Source: Nocardia concava NBRC 100430
GTDB taxonomy: Bacteria; Actinomycetota; Actinomycetes; Mycobacteriales; Mycobacteriaceae
Assembly: GCF_000308815.1 (NCBI RefSeq)
Contig: NZ_BAFX01000008.1
Coordinates: 1-64,000, forward strand
Direction: 5' to 3'
DNA: 64,000 bases
Part shown: one piece after another, positions 26,383 through 34,484 of the stretch
How positions within the stretch are numbered: the first letter of the stretch is position 1
Layout of the letters: each line of letters begins with the position of its first letter
Made by a program: the position numbers and the translations under genes
The notes under the pieces: generated by a model
Seen by the model: only the letters and a program-made list of their open reading frames with translations
Told to the model about the DNA's origin: nothing
Database searches by the model: none

Positions 26383-26384
26383 AA

Positions 26385-26450
26385 CAAGATCAGGGAGCCC
26401 CTACTGTCGAAATCTGTCCGATTTCGCGCAGTGAGAGCTCCCTGATCTTG
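26385..26450. repeat. 66-bp palindromic repeat, copy A
   Basis: Outer arms CAAGATCAGGGAGC and GCTCCCTGATCTTG are perfect 14-bp inverted repeats; inner segments (CGAAATC ... GATTTCG) also pair, giving one long hairpin. Copy A encodes the last 20 codons of the gene at 26390-27022. Three further copies occur in this window, all 66 bp. Confidence 0.95.
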
Positions 26451-27022
26451 AATTCCGCTATGCAAAGCCCACTTCGCGGAGGTAGAGGTACAGGGGGGTC
26501 TTCCTCCCACCAAGGGTCGGACCACTGCTCTGGTGGGCCTGCCAGTTCGGGGTAGCGGGGGCCGAGAGCGGTGGTGCTGATGAGTTCGGCCAGGTCGGGG
26601 AACTGGAGGACGATGCCGGAGGGCCAGGACCAGTCGAAGTAGTTGAAGTCGTAGATCATCACGGCGCCGGAGTCGGGGTCCAGAATGATCTCGGAGGATT
26701 CGCCGGCCCGGCCGATGCTCAGGCGGAAGTTCTGGTGGACGTGGTGGCCGTGAACATCGATCGGAACCTGCTCGGCGAAGCGGTCGGCGGTGCGGAACTC
26801 GAGGTTGCCGAAAGTTGGTGCGTAGGAGCAGGTGTAAAGCTCCCGCAGGGACAACGGATAACTGTCCGGCAGGCTCCCCCCAGGATTCAGCCGCAGGCGG
26901 TACCCCCCATCGCAGTAGTCCTCCGAGTCATCGCAGCGCCGCTCCACCTCGGTTTCCGCATCCAGCCCCCGCAGCAGTTGAATCTTGCGCCGCATCTCAA
27001 CCAGATGACCTCGCACCCGCAC
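26390..27022 (-). CDS. Hypothetical protein, SUKH/SMI1-like, with C-terminus encoded by the 66-bp repeat
   Basis: This 210-residue protein was not firmly recognised. The segment SSEIILDPDSGAVMIYDFNYFDWSWPSGIVLQFPDLAELI recalls the DxxTGxVxxYD and aromatic patterns of SUKH (SMI1/KNR4) proteins, which are often immunity proteins; this is tentative. The last about 20 residues (FKIRELSLREIGQISTVGAP) and the stop codon come from repeat copy A, and the same peptide can be read from copy D, so the native 3' end was probably replaced by repeat insertion. The GTG start at 27022 has GGAGGG nearby. Repeat copy B lies just upstream. Confidence 0.6.
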   Translation of the reverse strand: MRVRGHLVEMRRKIQLLRGLDAETEVERRCDDSEDYCDGGYRLRLNPGGSLPDSYPLSLRELYTCSYAPTFGNLEFRTADRFAEQVPIDVHGHHVHQNFRLSIGRAGESSEIILDPDSGAVMIYDFNYFDWSWPSGIVLQFPDLAELISTTALGPRYPELAGPPEQWSDPWWEEDPPVPLPPRSGLCIAEFKIRELSLREIGQISTVGAP

Positions 27023-27127
27023 CCCTCCATGTATCTCGCCACTTTCGACCCGCGAGGCTACTCGACCTTCCCGACATCACTGCGCTACACCGAATTCGTC
27101 CACCCCGCGCCGATGCCCACACGGAAA

Positions 27128-27193
27128 CAAGATCAGGGAGCGCCCACTGTCGAAACCTGTCCGGTTTCGCGCAGTGAGAGCTCCCTGATCTTG
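27128..27193. repeat. 66-bp palindromic repeat, copy B
   Basis: It has the same 14-bp outer arms as copy A, with CGAAACC/GGTTTCG as the paired inner segment, where copy A has CGAAATC/GATTTCG. The T-to-C and A-to-G changes keep the inner stem paired. It ends 4 bp before the stop of the AbiEi/DUF559 gene. Confidence 0.95.
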
Positions 27194-27196
27194 ATG

Positions 27197-28078
27197 TCAG
27201 GGCGCGGGGAGGATGACGCCTCGGCGGACGAAGGCGTTGTGGAGGCGGGTGCGGATGAGGTGGGGGCGGGTGTGGAGGTGGGTGGCGGTTACTCGGATCA
27301 CGAGCCAGTTCAGGGATTCGAGGGCTGCGAGGCGGTCTACGTCGCGGGTGAACTGTTTGGGGCTGGTCCAGTGTTGGGCGCCGTCGTATTCGAGGGCGAT
27401 TTGCAGGTCGCGCCAGCCCATGTCGAGGCGGGCCACGAAGCGGCCCTGGTCGTCGTAGACGTCGATCTGGGTTTCGGGGGTCGGAAATCCGTTGTCGATC
27501 AGGAAGAGTCGGGTTCGGGATTCCTGGGGCGAGGCTGCGCCGGCGTCGACGAGTTCGATGATGGCGCGGAGGCGGGCGGTGCCTCGCTCACCCAGGTGAC
27601 TTGCCGCGAAGTCGAGCACGCTCGCGGGATCGAGACCGGTGGTGGCGCAGAGGGAATCCAAAAGCGGCACCGCCATATCGCGGGGATACCGCCGGGCGAT
27701 GTCGAACGCGGTCCGGACCGGAGTGGTTACCCGCAGTCCATCGACCTCGCACCATTCATCGGCGGCGATCTGGTCCCGAACCACTCGAACCCCTTGCGGC
27801 GCATGCCGTGAACTCCCGAGCGCGATCTCGGCCGGAAGATCCGCATCCACATACGGACTTCCGAGCATCGCCAAAGCCGAGGCCCCCACCAACACCCCAC
27901 GAAACTTCGCCCAGCACGCCGCAGCCCGAGCCTTCTCAACGGCCCCCAACTGAACGTTCCGCCCAACATAGACATCGGTCAGTACCCGCCGAAACCGATC
28001 ACTGCGCAGTTCCCCAGCCGTCACGACCCCATCTGCGACAGCCCACGACCCCACAAAAGGCCCACCCATCTCCCCCAT
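27197..28078 (-). CDS. AbiEi-antitoxin-like / DUF559 endonuclease-like protein
   Basis: This 293-residue protein belongs to a large actinobacterial family annotated as type IV antitoxin AbiEi-like with a C-terminal DUF559 (Vsr-like, PD-(D/E)xK) domain. The N-terminal half (to about 170) has GELRSDRFRRVLTDVYV and RTAFDIARRYP. The C-terminal half has TPETQIDVYDDQGRFVARLDMGWRDLQIALEYDGAQHW, where D and E-Y-D-G fit the nuclease core, then LNWLVIRVTATHL. It lies between repeat copies B and C, and a fragment of a sister gene survives at 34.9 kb. No AbiEii toxin is adjacent, and function in defence is unproven. Confidence 0.75.
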   Translation of the reverse strand: MGEMGGPFVGSWAVADGVVTAGELRSDRFRRVLTDVYVGRNVQLGAVEKARAAACWAKFRGVLVGASALAMLGSPYVDADLPAEIALGSSRHAPQGVRVVRDQIAADEWCEVDGLRVTTPVRTAFDIARRYPRDMAVPLLDSLCATTGLDPASVLDFAASHLGERGTARLRAIIELVDAGAASPQESRTRLFLIDNGFPTPETQIDVYDDQGRFVARLDMGWRDLQIALEYDGAQHWTSPKQFTRDVDRLAALESLNWLVIRVTATHLHTRPHLIRTRLHNAFVRRGVILPAP

Positions 28079-28121
28079 ACCCCAAGATCTTCCCCCGCCC
28101 CACCGACACCCAAAACCTCAT

Positions 28122-28187
28122 CAAGATCAGGGAGCTCTCACTGTCGAATTTTGTCCGATTCGCAGCAATGAGAGCTCCCTGATCTTG
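28122..28187. repeat. 66-bp palindromic repeat, copy C
   Basis: It has the same outer arms; here the second tier also pairs well (GGGAGCTCTCA with TGAGAGCTCCC). It is the most diverged centre of the four and lies between the AbiEi/DUF559 start and the end of hsaF. Confidence 0.95.
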
Positions 28188-28223
28188 AAAGCAGGTGTGG
28201 CTGTGCGGGTGGGCGGATAGAGG

Positions 28224-28253
28224 TGGGCCGCAACCGGGAGTGGTTGCGGCCCA
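28224..28253 (-). terminator. Hairpin after hsaF
   Basis: TGGGCCGCAACC pairs perfectly with GGTTGCGGCCCA around a 6-nt loop, 16 nt past the hsaF stop. There is no T-tract. It probably ends the hsaE-hsaG-hsaF transcript. Confidence 0.7.
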
Positions 28254-28268
28254 GGTCGGGGGATTGGG

Positions 28269-29333
28269 TCAGGCGTTGGCGGCTGACTTTTCCTTTTCGC
28301 GCTGGAGTTCCAGGGCGATGTCGATGAGTTGGTCTTCCTGGCCGCCGACGAGTTTGCGCTGGCCGGCGCGGACGAGCATTTCGGCGGCGGAGACGCCGTA
28401 GCGTTCGGCCTGGCGTTCGGCGTGGCGGAGGAAGGAGGAGTAGACGCCGGCGTAGCCCATCATGAGGGCTTGGCGGTCGAGGAGGCATTCGCTCGGCATG
28501 GCCGGGCGGACAACGTCTTCGGCGGCGTCGGTGACGGCGAAGAAGTCGACGCCGGTTTTGATGCCGAGCTTGTCACAGACGCCGATGAAGGCCTCGACGG
28601 GGAGGTTGCCGGCGCCGGCGCCGAAACGGCGGGCGGAGCCGTCGATTTGGGTGGCGCCCGCGCGCACCGCGTAGACCGAGTTCGCGACGGCGAGGCCCAG
28701 GTTCTCGTGGCCGTGGAAGCCGACCTGGGCGTCGTTGCCGAGTTCGGCGACGAGGGCGGAGACGCGGTCCGTAACCTGGTCCAGGACAAGGGCACCGGCG
28801 GAGTCGACGACGTAGACGCACTGGCAGCCCGCGTCGGCCATGATGCGGGCCTGCTTGGCCAGGTTCTCCGGGGTGGTGGAGTGGGCCATCATCAGGAAGC
28901 CGACGGTCTCGAGGCCGAGGTCGCGGGCCATGTTGAAGTGCTGGATGGAGACGTCGGCCTCGGTGCAGTGGGTGGCGATGCGGCAGATCGACGCACCGTT
29001 GTCCTGCGAGATCTTGATGTCTTCCTTGACACCGACGCCGGGCAGCATGAGGAAGGCGATCTTGGCCTGCTTGGCGGTCTCCGCGGCGGCCTTGATCAGT
29101 TCCTGCTCAGGGGTTTTCGAGAAACCGTAGTTGAACGAGGAACCGCCGAGGCCGTCGCCGTGGGTGACCTCGAGAACCGGGACACCGGCCGCGTCGAGGG
29201 CGCCGACGATGTCGCGCACTTCCTGCACGGTGAACTGGTGGCGCTTGTGGTGCGAGCCATCACGCAGGCTGGTGTCGGTGACCCGGACGTCGAGGTCGGC
29301 CGAGAACGGCTTCAGGACATTGGGATTGGTCAT
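28269..29333 (-). CDS. hsaF: 4-hydroxy-2-oxohexanoate/oxovalerate aldolase HsaF
   Basis: This 354-residue class II aldolase splits 4-hydroxy-2-oxohexanoate into pyruvate and propionaldehyde in the steroid ring A/B pathway. The N-terminal TIM barrel has the metal/catalytic motif [17 protein letters not shown], the second metal site [15 protein letters not shown], and [19 protein letters not shown]. The C-terminal DmpG-type communication domain (about 275-345) forms the channel to HsaG. The ATG follows AGGAG and lies 12 nt after hsaG. The order hsaE-hsaG-hsaF opposite kstD matches M. tuberculosis Rv3534c-Rv3537. Confidence 0.95.
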   Translation of the reverse strand: MTNPNVLKPFSADLDVRVTDTSLRDGSHHKRHQFTVQEVRDIVGALDAAGVPVLEVTHGDGLGGSSFNYGFSKTPEQELIKAAAETAKQAKIAFLMLPGVGVKEDIKISQDNGASICRIATHCTEADVSIQHFNMARDLGLETVGFLMMAHSTTPENLAKQARIMADAGCQCVYVVDSAGALVLDQVTDRVSALVAELGNDAQVGFHGHENLGLAVANSVYAVRAGATQIDGSARRFGAGAGNLPVEAFIGVCDKLGIKTGVDFFAVTDAAEDVVRPAMPSECLLDRQALMMGYAGVYSSFLRHAERQAERYGVSAAEMLVRAGQRKLVGGQEDQLIDIALELQREKEKSAANA

Positions 29334-29345
29334 AATCGGAACTCC

Positions 29346-30254
29346 TTACACCCGAGCCGAGAGGATCTGGTCGGCCAGCACATTGCCCACCTGGGTGGCG
29401 GCCGCGGTCATGATGTCGAGGTTGCCGGAGTACGGCGGCAGGAAGTCGCCCGCACCCTCGACCTCGACGAAGATCGAAACCTTCGCCATGCCACCGGAAA
29501 CCAGCGACGGCTCGTCGAACTGCGGCTCGTTGAGCAGCCGGTAGCCGGGCACGTACTCCTGGATGGCCTTCTCCATCCGGTGCACCGACTCGGTGATGGC
29601 GTCGCGGTCGGCATCCTCCGGAATCGCGCAGAAGATGGTGTCGCGCATGATCATCGGCGGCTCGGCCGGGTTCAGGATGATGATCGCCTTGCCGCGCTTG
29701 GCGCCACCGATGGTCTCGACACCGGCGGAGGTGGTCTTGGTGAACTCGTCGATGTTCGCGCGGGTGCCGGGACCGGCGGACACGGACGACACCGACGCCA
29801 CGATCTCGGCGTACTCCACCGGCACCACGCGGGACACCGCGTGCACCATCGGGATCGTCGCCTGCCCACCGCAGGTGATCATGTTGACGTTCAGCTCATC
29901 GCGCAGCGTGTCCAGGTTGACCGGCGGAATCACGGCCGGGCCGACGGCGGCGGGGGTGAGGTCGATGGCGCGGATTCCGGCCTCGGCGTACTTGGGCGCG
30001 TAGGCCCGGTGCACGTACGCGGACGTCGCCTCGAACAGCAGGTCCGGCTTCTCCGGCAGCGCCAGCAGCCAGTCCGCGCCCTCGGCGGAGGTCTCCAGGC
30101 CCAGGCCGCGGGCGCGCTTGAGGCCCTCGGAATCCGGGTCGATGCCGATCATCCAGCGCGGCTCGATCTTCTCCGAACGCAGCAGCTTGTAGAGCAGATC
30201 GGTGCTGATATTGCCGGACCCGACGATCGCGGCGGTGACTTTGCTTGCAGTCAC
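29346..30254 (-). CDS. hsaG: Acylating propionaldehyde/acetaldehyde dehydrogenase HsaG
   Basis: This 302-residue CoA-dependent aldehyde dehydrogenase turns the propionaldehyde channelled from HsaF into propionyl-CoA with NAD. The Rossmann start is [21 protein letters not shown]; catalytic Cys128 is in [20 protein letters not shown]; the dimer/aldolase-binding part follows with [23 protein letters not shown] start at 30254 follows an AGGAG sequence, 58 nt after hsaE. It belongs to the KstR-regulated hsaE-hsaG-hsaF operon. Confidence 0.95.
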   Translation of the reverse strand: MTASKVTAAIVGSGNISTDLLYKLLRSEKIEPRWMIGIDPDSEGLKRARGLGLETSAEGADWLLALPEKPDLLFEATSAYVHRAYAPKYAEAGIRAIDLTPAAVGPAVIPPVNLDTLRDELNVNMITCGGQATIPMVHAVSRVVPVEYAEIVASVSSVSAGPGTRANIDEFTKTTSAGVETIGGAKRGKAIIILNPAEPPMIMRDTIFCAIPEDADRDAITESVHRMEKAIQEYVPGYRLLNEPQFDEPSLVSGGMAKVSIFVEVEGAGDFLPPYSGNLDIMTAAATQVGNVLADQILSARV

Positions 30255-30312
30255 GGCTTTCTCCTACTCGGTGAGGTCAGTGTCTGTGTGACGCAACCTG
30301 TTTGCTTCAGGC

Positions 30313-31098
30313 TTACGCGAAACCCAGGTGGACGGAACCGAGTCCGGCGAACTCGGCGATGAACTCGTCGCCCGGACGGGCGTCGATGGCGCGGGTGCAG
30401 GAGCCGGGCAGCACGATGTCGCCCGCCTTCAACCGCACGCCGAACGAGGCGACCTTGCGCGCCAGCCACGCCACCGCGATGGTCGGATCGCCGAGCACGG
30501 CATCGGAGCGACCCTCGGCGATGACCTCGCCATTGCGGGTCAGCACGGCGTCGATGTTCTTGATATCCAACTGATCCGGCGAGACGCGCGCCTTGCCGAG
30601 CACGTATCCGGCGGAGGACGCGTTGTCGGCGATGGTGTCGCAGAGCGCGATCTTCCAGTCCTTGATGCGGGTGTCGATGAGTTCGATGGAGGGCGCGTAG
30701 GCGACGGTGGCCTTGCGGACATCCTCCTCGGTGCAGTCCTCGCCGGGCAGGTCCGCGCCCAGGATGAAACCGACCTCGACCTCGACGCGCGGGTACAGGT
30801 ACTTGGACGTGTCGACCGGAACGTCTTCGAAGACTTCCATTTCCGCGAGCAGATGCCCGTAGTCCGGCTCGTCCACGCCCATCATCTGTTGCATGGCCTT
30901 GGAGGACAGGCCCACCTTGTGGCCCACCACCTTCGCGCCACCGTCGAAACGCTGCCGCATATTGATGAGCTGGATCTCGTAGGCGTCGACCACATCGATC
31001 TCCGGATACCGCACGGCCAGCGGATCGATCGGGACCCGGGTCCGCTCGGCCGCCGCGAGCTCGTCGGCCAGTTCCTTGCGTAGCGCGTCGGTCAGCAC
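30313..31098 (-). CDS. hsaE: 2-hydroxyhexa-2,4-dienoate hydratase HsaE
   Basis: This 261-residue enzyme of the MhpD/fumarylacetoacetase-like family hydrates 2-hydroxyhexa-2,4-dienoate, the C6 product of HsaD, to 4-hydroxy-2-oxohexanoate. Diagnostic blocks are VGHKVGLSSKAMQQMMGVDEPDYG, EVEVGFILGADLPG, PSIELIDTRIKDWKIALCDTIADNASS and PGDEFIAEFAGLGSV. GTG 31098 was chosen because GGAAGGAAC precedes it and the N-terminus then matches the mycobacterial protein; a start 13 codons further upstream would run into the promoter. First gene of the operon, under a candidate KstR box. Confidence 0.94.
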   Translation of the reverse strand: MLTDALRKELADELAAAERTRVPIDPLAVRYPEIDVVDAYEIQLINMRQRFDGGAKVVGHKVGLSSKAMQQMMGVDEPDYGHLLAEMEVFEDVPVDTSKYLYPRVEVEVGFILGADLPGEDCTEEDVRKATVAYAPSIELIDTRIKDWKIALCDTIADNASSAGYVLGKARVSPDQLDIKNIDAVLTRNGEVIAEGRSDAVLGDPTIAVAWLARKVASFGVRLKAGDIVLPGSCTRAIDARPGDEFIAEFAGLGSVHLGFA

Positions 31099-31157
31099 GC
31101 TGTGTTCCTTCCATCGGGGGTACCGGCCGGTGGCCAATCGGTAACGAGACTAGAAAC

Positions 31158-31171
31158 TGAAACGAGTTTTT
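31158..31171. promoter_or_regulatory. Candidate KstR operator for hsaE-hsaG-hsaF
   Basis: TGAAACGAGTTTTT agrees with TnnAACnnGTTnnA at all fixed positions but the last. It lies about 60 bp upstream of hsaE on the hsaE side of the hsaE/kstD region. Confidence 0.7.
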
Positions 31172-31235
31172 GTGAAGAACGTCGCTTCAGCAGTCCCATC
31201 TGCCAGACCAACATAGACCAAACCAGGATTGATTC

Positions 31236-31249
31236 TATAACGTGTTCTA
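31236..31249. promoter_or_regulatory. KstR operator at the kstD start
   Basis: TATAACGTGTTCTA matches the KstR consensus at every fixed position. It ends one base before the kstD ATG, so a bound repressor would cover the transcription start of a leaderless or nearly leaderless mRNA. Confidence 0.9.
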
Positions 31250-31250
31250 C

Positions 31251-32954
31251 ATGACTGATCGGGATTACGACGTGGTGGTGGTCGGCAGCGGTGCCGCCGG
31301 TATGTCCGCCGCCCTCACCGCTGCGCACCACGGTCTGCGCACGGTGCTCATCGAAAAAGCCGCTCATTACGGCGGTTCTACCGCGCGATCGGGCGGTGGC
31401 GTCTGGATTCCCGGAAACAAGGTGCTCAAGGCCGCGGGCAAGGGAAGCGACCTCGACGAGGCGCGGACCTACCTCTACAGCATCATCGGCGACGTGGTGC
31501 CAAAGGAGAAGATCGATACCTACATCGATCGCGGCGCCGAAGCCTTCGACTACGTGCTCGACCATTCCGCCCTGAAGATGACCTGGGTGCCCGGCTACTC
31601 CGACTACTACCCGGAGGCACCGGGCGGCAAGGCGGACGGCCGCAGCTGCGAACCCAAGCCGTTCAACCTCAAGGTCCTGGGCGAGGAGCGCTTCAAGCTG
31701 GAGCCCGCCTACAGCAAGGCACCGCTGAACGTGGTCGTCATGCAGGCGGACTACAAGAAGCTCAACCTGATCCGCCGCCACCCGAGCGGCATCGCGCGCG
31801 TGCTGCGCGTCGGCACCCGCTGGGCGTGGGGCAAGGTCACCGGCAAGGCACTGGTCGGCATGGGCCAGGCCATCATCGCGGGTCTGCGCAAGGGACTGCT
31901 GGACGCGAATGTGCCGGTGCTGCTGAATACTCCGCTCACCGGACTGGTGATCGAGAACGGTGTGGTCACCGGTGTCGACGCCGAGCAGAACGGCGAGGCG
32001 GTGCGGTTCAACGCGAAGTACGGCGTGATCCTGGCCAGCGGCGGCTTCGAGCACAACGCCGATATGCGGCACAAGTACCAGCGCGAGCCGATCACCACCG
32101 AGTGGACCACCGGCGCGGCCGCCAATACCGGCGACGGCATCCGGGCGGGCATCGAAGCCGGTGCGGACATCGCGTTCATGGACGACGCCTGGTGGGGGCC
32201 GACCACCTTCCGCGGTGAAGGCAAGCCCTGGTTCTGCCTCGCGGAGCGAAACCTGCCCGGTTCCATCATGATCAATACGCAAGGGCAGCGATTCGGTAAT
32301 GAGTCCGCTCCTTACGTCGAGGCCGTGCACACCATGTACGGCGGCGAATACGGGCAGGGTGAGGGTCCGGGCGAGAACGTGCCGTGCTGGCTGGTGTTCG
32401 ACAACCGCTACCGGTCCCGCTACATCTTCGCCGGATTGCAGCCTGGCCAGCGGATTCCGTCCCGCTGGATGGAAAACGACCTGATCGTCGTCGCCCCGAC
32501 GGTGGCCGAATTGGCCGAGAAGATCGGGGTTCCCGCGGACCAGCTGAGCGCTACCATCGAGCGCTTCAACGGCTTCGTCGAGACCGGCAAGGACCTCGAC
32601 TTCAACCGCGGCGACTCCGCCTACGACCGCTACTACGGCGACCCGACCATCAAGCCGAACCCGTGCCTGAACAAGCTCGAGGTCGGCCCGTTCTACGCGG
32701 TGAAGATGGTCCCCGGCGACCTCGGCACCAAGGGTGGACTGGTCACCGACAACGACGCGCGCGTGCTGCGTGAGGACGGGACCGTCATCGAGGGCCTGTA
32801 CGCGGCGGGCAACACCTCCTCGCCGGTCATGGGCCACACCTATGCCGGTCCCGGCGCGACCATCGGCCCCGCGATCACCTTCGGCTACCTGGCCGCACTG
32901 GATGCCGCCGCCAAGAAGAAGAACGGCGCACCGGTCGCCGAGAAGGCGTCCTGA
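31251..32954 (+). CDS. kstD: 3-ketosteroid delta1-dehydrogenase KstD
   Basis: This 567-residue FAD enzyme introduces the C1-C2 double bond into 3-oxo-4-ene steroids; with KshA/KshB it triggers ring-B opening. The FAD fold starts at DYDVVVVGSGAAGMSAALTAAHHG; HYGGSTARSGGGVWIPGN is the KstD hallmark; the C-terminus LYAAGNTSSPVMGHTYAGPGATIGPAITFGYLAA contains the active-site Tyr and Gly region. ATG 31251 matches the family N-terminus (MTDRDYDVVVVG), although a GTG at 31242 is in frame. No Shine-Dalgarno sequence is present because the KstR box occupies that position. Confidence 0.96.
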   Translation: MTDRDYDVVVVGSGAAGMSAALTAAHHGLRTVLIEKAAHYGGSTARSGGGVWIPGNKVLKAAGKGSDLDEARTYLYSIIGDVVPKEKIDTYIDRGAEAFDYVLDHSALKMTWVPGYSDYYPEAPGGKADGRSCEPKPFNLKVLGEERFKLEPAYSKAPLNVVVMQADYKKLNLIRRHPSGIARVLRVGTRWAWGKVTGKALVGMGQAIIAGLRKGLLDANVPVLLNTPLTGLVIENGVVTGVDAEQNGEAVRFNAKYGVILASGGFEHNADMRHKYQREPITTEWTTGAAANTGDGIRAGIEAGADIAFMDDAWWGPTTFRGEGKPWFCLAERNLPGSIMINTQGQRFGNESAPYVEAVHTMYGGEYGQGEGPGENVPCWLVFDNRYRSRYIFAGLQPGQRIPSRWMENDLIVVAPTVAELAEKIGVPADQLSATIERFNGFVETGKDLDFNRGDSAYDRYYGDPTIKPNPCLNKLEVGPFYAVKMVPGDLGTKGGLVTDNDARVLREDGTVIEGLYAAGNTSSPVMGHTYAGPGATIGPAITFGYLAALDAAAKKKNGAPVAEKAS

Positions 32955-32978
32955 ACCATCCCAACCTGGTTCAGGATC

Positions 32979-33021
32979 GGGTTGGGCGCGAGTCGGGTCA
33001 CGTCGAGTCCGCGCCCAACCC
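32979..33021 (+). terminator. Hairpin downstream of kstD
   Basis: GGGTTGGGCGCG pairs perfectly with CGCGCCCAACCC around a 19-nt loop, 24 nt after the kstD stop; no T-tract follows. It may attenuate read-through to chsH3. The remaining about 180 bp before chsH3 shows no other feature. Confidence 0.6.
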
Positions 33022-33200
33022 ACTTACAACTGAACGCCCGGACCGCCACCGCCGAACGCTCTTTCGGGTGGCGGGACCGGGAGCAGACTTTCGAGCGCCG
33101 CCCGATCCGCGGAGCCGCGCTACCCGGTCAGCGGAGCGGGGGCTTGCGGACATGCGAGCCGCGCCGGACCATCGGACGCGAGTGACGAGGAGAACCTTTC

Positions 33201-34061
33201 ATGCCCATCGATTTGAGTGTCGCGCTCGGCGCGCAGATCCCCGCGCGCGAATTCAGCTGGTCCGCCAGCGATGTGCAGACCTACAACCTGGCACTGGGCG
33301 CGGGCAACCGCTGGACCGACGCGGCCGAGCTGCGCTACGTCGACGACCGCGAGCCCGCCGTGCTGCCGTCCTTCGCGACCGTCGCGCCGTCCTTCCACGA
33401 GACCGAGCCGCCCAAGGTGAAGTTCGACGGCATCGACATCGACCTGGCCAAGGTCGTGCACGGCAGCCAGGAGGTCACCGTGCACCGCCCGATCCCGGCC
33501 TCGGGCAAGGGCAGCATCTCCGGTCGCATCACCGACATCTGGGACAAGGGCTCCAATGCCGTTGTCTGGCGCGAGGACACGGCCGTCGGCTCCGACGGCG
33601 AAGTCCTGTGGACCGCCCGCTCCTCCATCTTCGCCAAGGGCGAGGGCGGCTTCGGCGGCGAGCGCGGCCCCAGCGCCAAGACCGAACTCCCCGACCGCGC
33701 ACCGGATTTCGAGGTCCTCACCCCCACCCTGCCGCAGCAGGCCCTGCTCTACCGCATGTGCGGCGACCGCAACCCCCTGCACTCGGACCCCGAATTCGCC
33801 CGCAACGCCGGCTTCCCCAACCCGATCCTGCACGGCCTGTGCACCTACGGCCTGGTCCTCAAGACCGCCACGGACACGGTCCTGGCTTCGGATGTCGCCC
33901 GCGTCAAGGGTTTCCGCGCCCGCTTCGCCGGCGTCATGTACCCCGGCGAGACCCTCCGCTCCCGAATCTGGCAGCAGGACGGCGAACTCGCCATCGCGGT
34001 CACCGTCGTCGAGCGCGACGACGCCCCCGTCCTCGCCGACGTGGTGCTGACCCACTCGTAA
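33201..34061 (+). CDS. chsH3: MaoC-like enoyl-CoA hydratase ChsH3 (Hsd4B type)
   Basis: This 286-residue double-hotdog hydratase acts on enoyl-CoA intermediates of the longer cholesterol side chain. The N-terminal hotdog is structural (about 1-140); the C-terminal hotdog (about 155-286) holds the catalytic Asp/His in QALLYRMCGDRNPLHSDPEFARNAGFPNPILHGLCTYG. Length and position next to kstD match Rv3538. GAGGAG precedes ATG 33201. Repeat copy D starts 10 bp after the stop. Confidence 0.92.
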   Translation: MPIDLSVALGAQIPAREFSWSASDVQTYNLALGAGNRWTDAAELRYVDDREPAVLPSFATVAPSFHETEPPKVKFDGIDIDLAKVVHGSQEVTVHRPIPASGKGSISGRITDIWDKGSNAVVWREDTAVGSDGEVLWTARSSIFAKGEGGFGGERGPSAKTELPDRAPDFEVLTPTLPQQALLYRMCGDRNPLHSDPEFARNAGFPNPILHGLCTYGLVLKTATDTVLASDVARVKGFRARFAGVMYPGETLRSRIWQQDGELAIAVTVVERDDAPVLADVVLTHS

Positions 34062-34071
34062 ACCCAAGCTT

Positions 34072-34137
34072 CAAGATCAGGGAGCTCTCACTGCGCGAAA
34101 TCGGACAGATTTCGACAGTGGGGGCTCCCTGATCTTG
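34072..34137. repeat. 66-bp palindromic repeat, copy D (inverted relative to copy A)
   Basis: Reverse-complemented, copy D differs from copy A at about one position. It lies between chsH3 and vapB and is followed by TTTTG on the plus strand, so it could also act as a terminator for chsH3. Confidence 0.95.
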
Positions 34138-34268
34138 TTTTGTGGGGGCCAGCATGGGGTGCGCGAATTCGGTCGCAGCCCAGTGGTGGTTTCGGGCCAG
34201 TGTCTTCGGCCCGGCTATGCATAGAGCCTGATATCATTGGTTCAGGACTGTATATCTGGAGGTGGCTC

Positions 34269-34484
34269 ATGGCTCGGACTGTGATCGACCTTGACGATCA
34301 ACTGGTGGCCGACGCGTCCAAGGCTCTTGGGACGACAACCAAGAAGGACACCGTGAACGCCGCGCTTCGGGAAATTCTCGAGATCCGCCGGCGCGCGGTC
34401 GCGTTGACGCGGCTACAGGAAATGGTCGCCGACGGGGCGATCGATGTGGAGATATTCGAGGACAAGCGGAACTATCGCCGGTGA
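34269..34484 (+). CDS. vapB: VapB-type antitoxin
   Basis: This 71-residue protein is a ribbon-helix-helix antitoxin of the type found in mycobacteria: MARTVIDLDDQLVADASKALGTTTKKDTVNAALREIL gives the DNA-binding part, and the C-terminal about 25 residues should neutralise VapC. TGGAGG lies just upstream of ATG 34269. It overlaps vapC by 4 nt (GTGA), the usual arrangement for coupled toxin-antitoxin translation. The pair probably represses its own promoter. Confidence 0.92.
   Translation: MARTVIDLDDQLVADASKALGTTTKKDTVNAALREILEIRRRAVALTRLQEMVADGAIDVEIFEDKRNYRR

Noticed and set aside
28329..30362. Plus-strand ORF of 677 codons
   Set aside because: Antisense to hsaF and hsaG, which carry full catalytic motifs.
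31092..33023. Minus-strand ORF of 643 codons
   Set aside because: Antisense to kstD; no recognisable protein features.
26385..34137. CRISPR-like array from the 66-bp repeats
   Set aside because: Spacing is irregular (hundreds to thousands of bp), orientation varies and genes lie between copies; no Cas genes.
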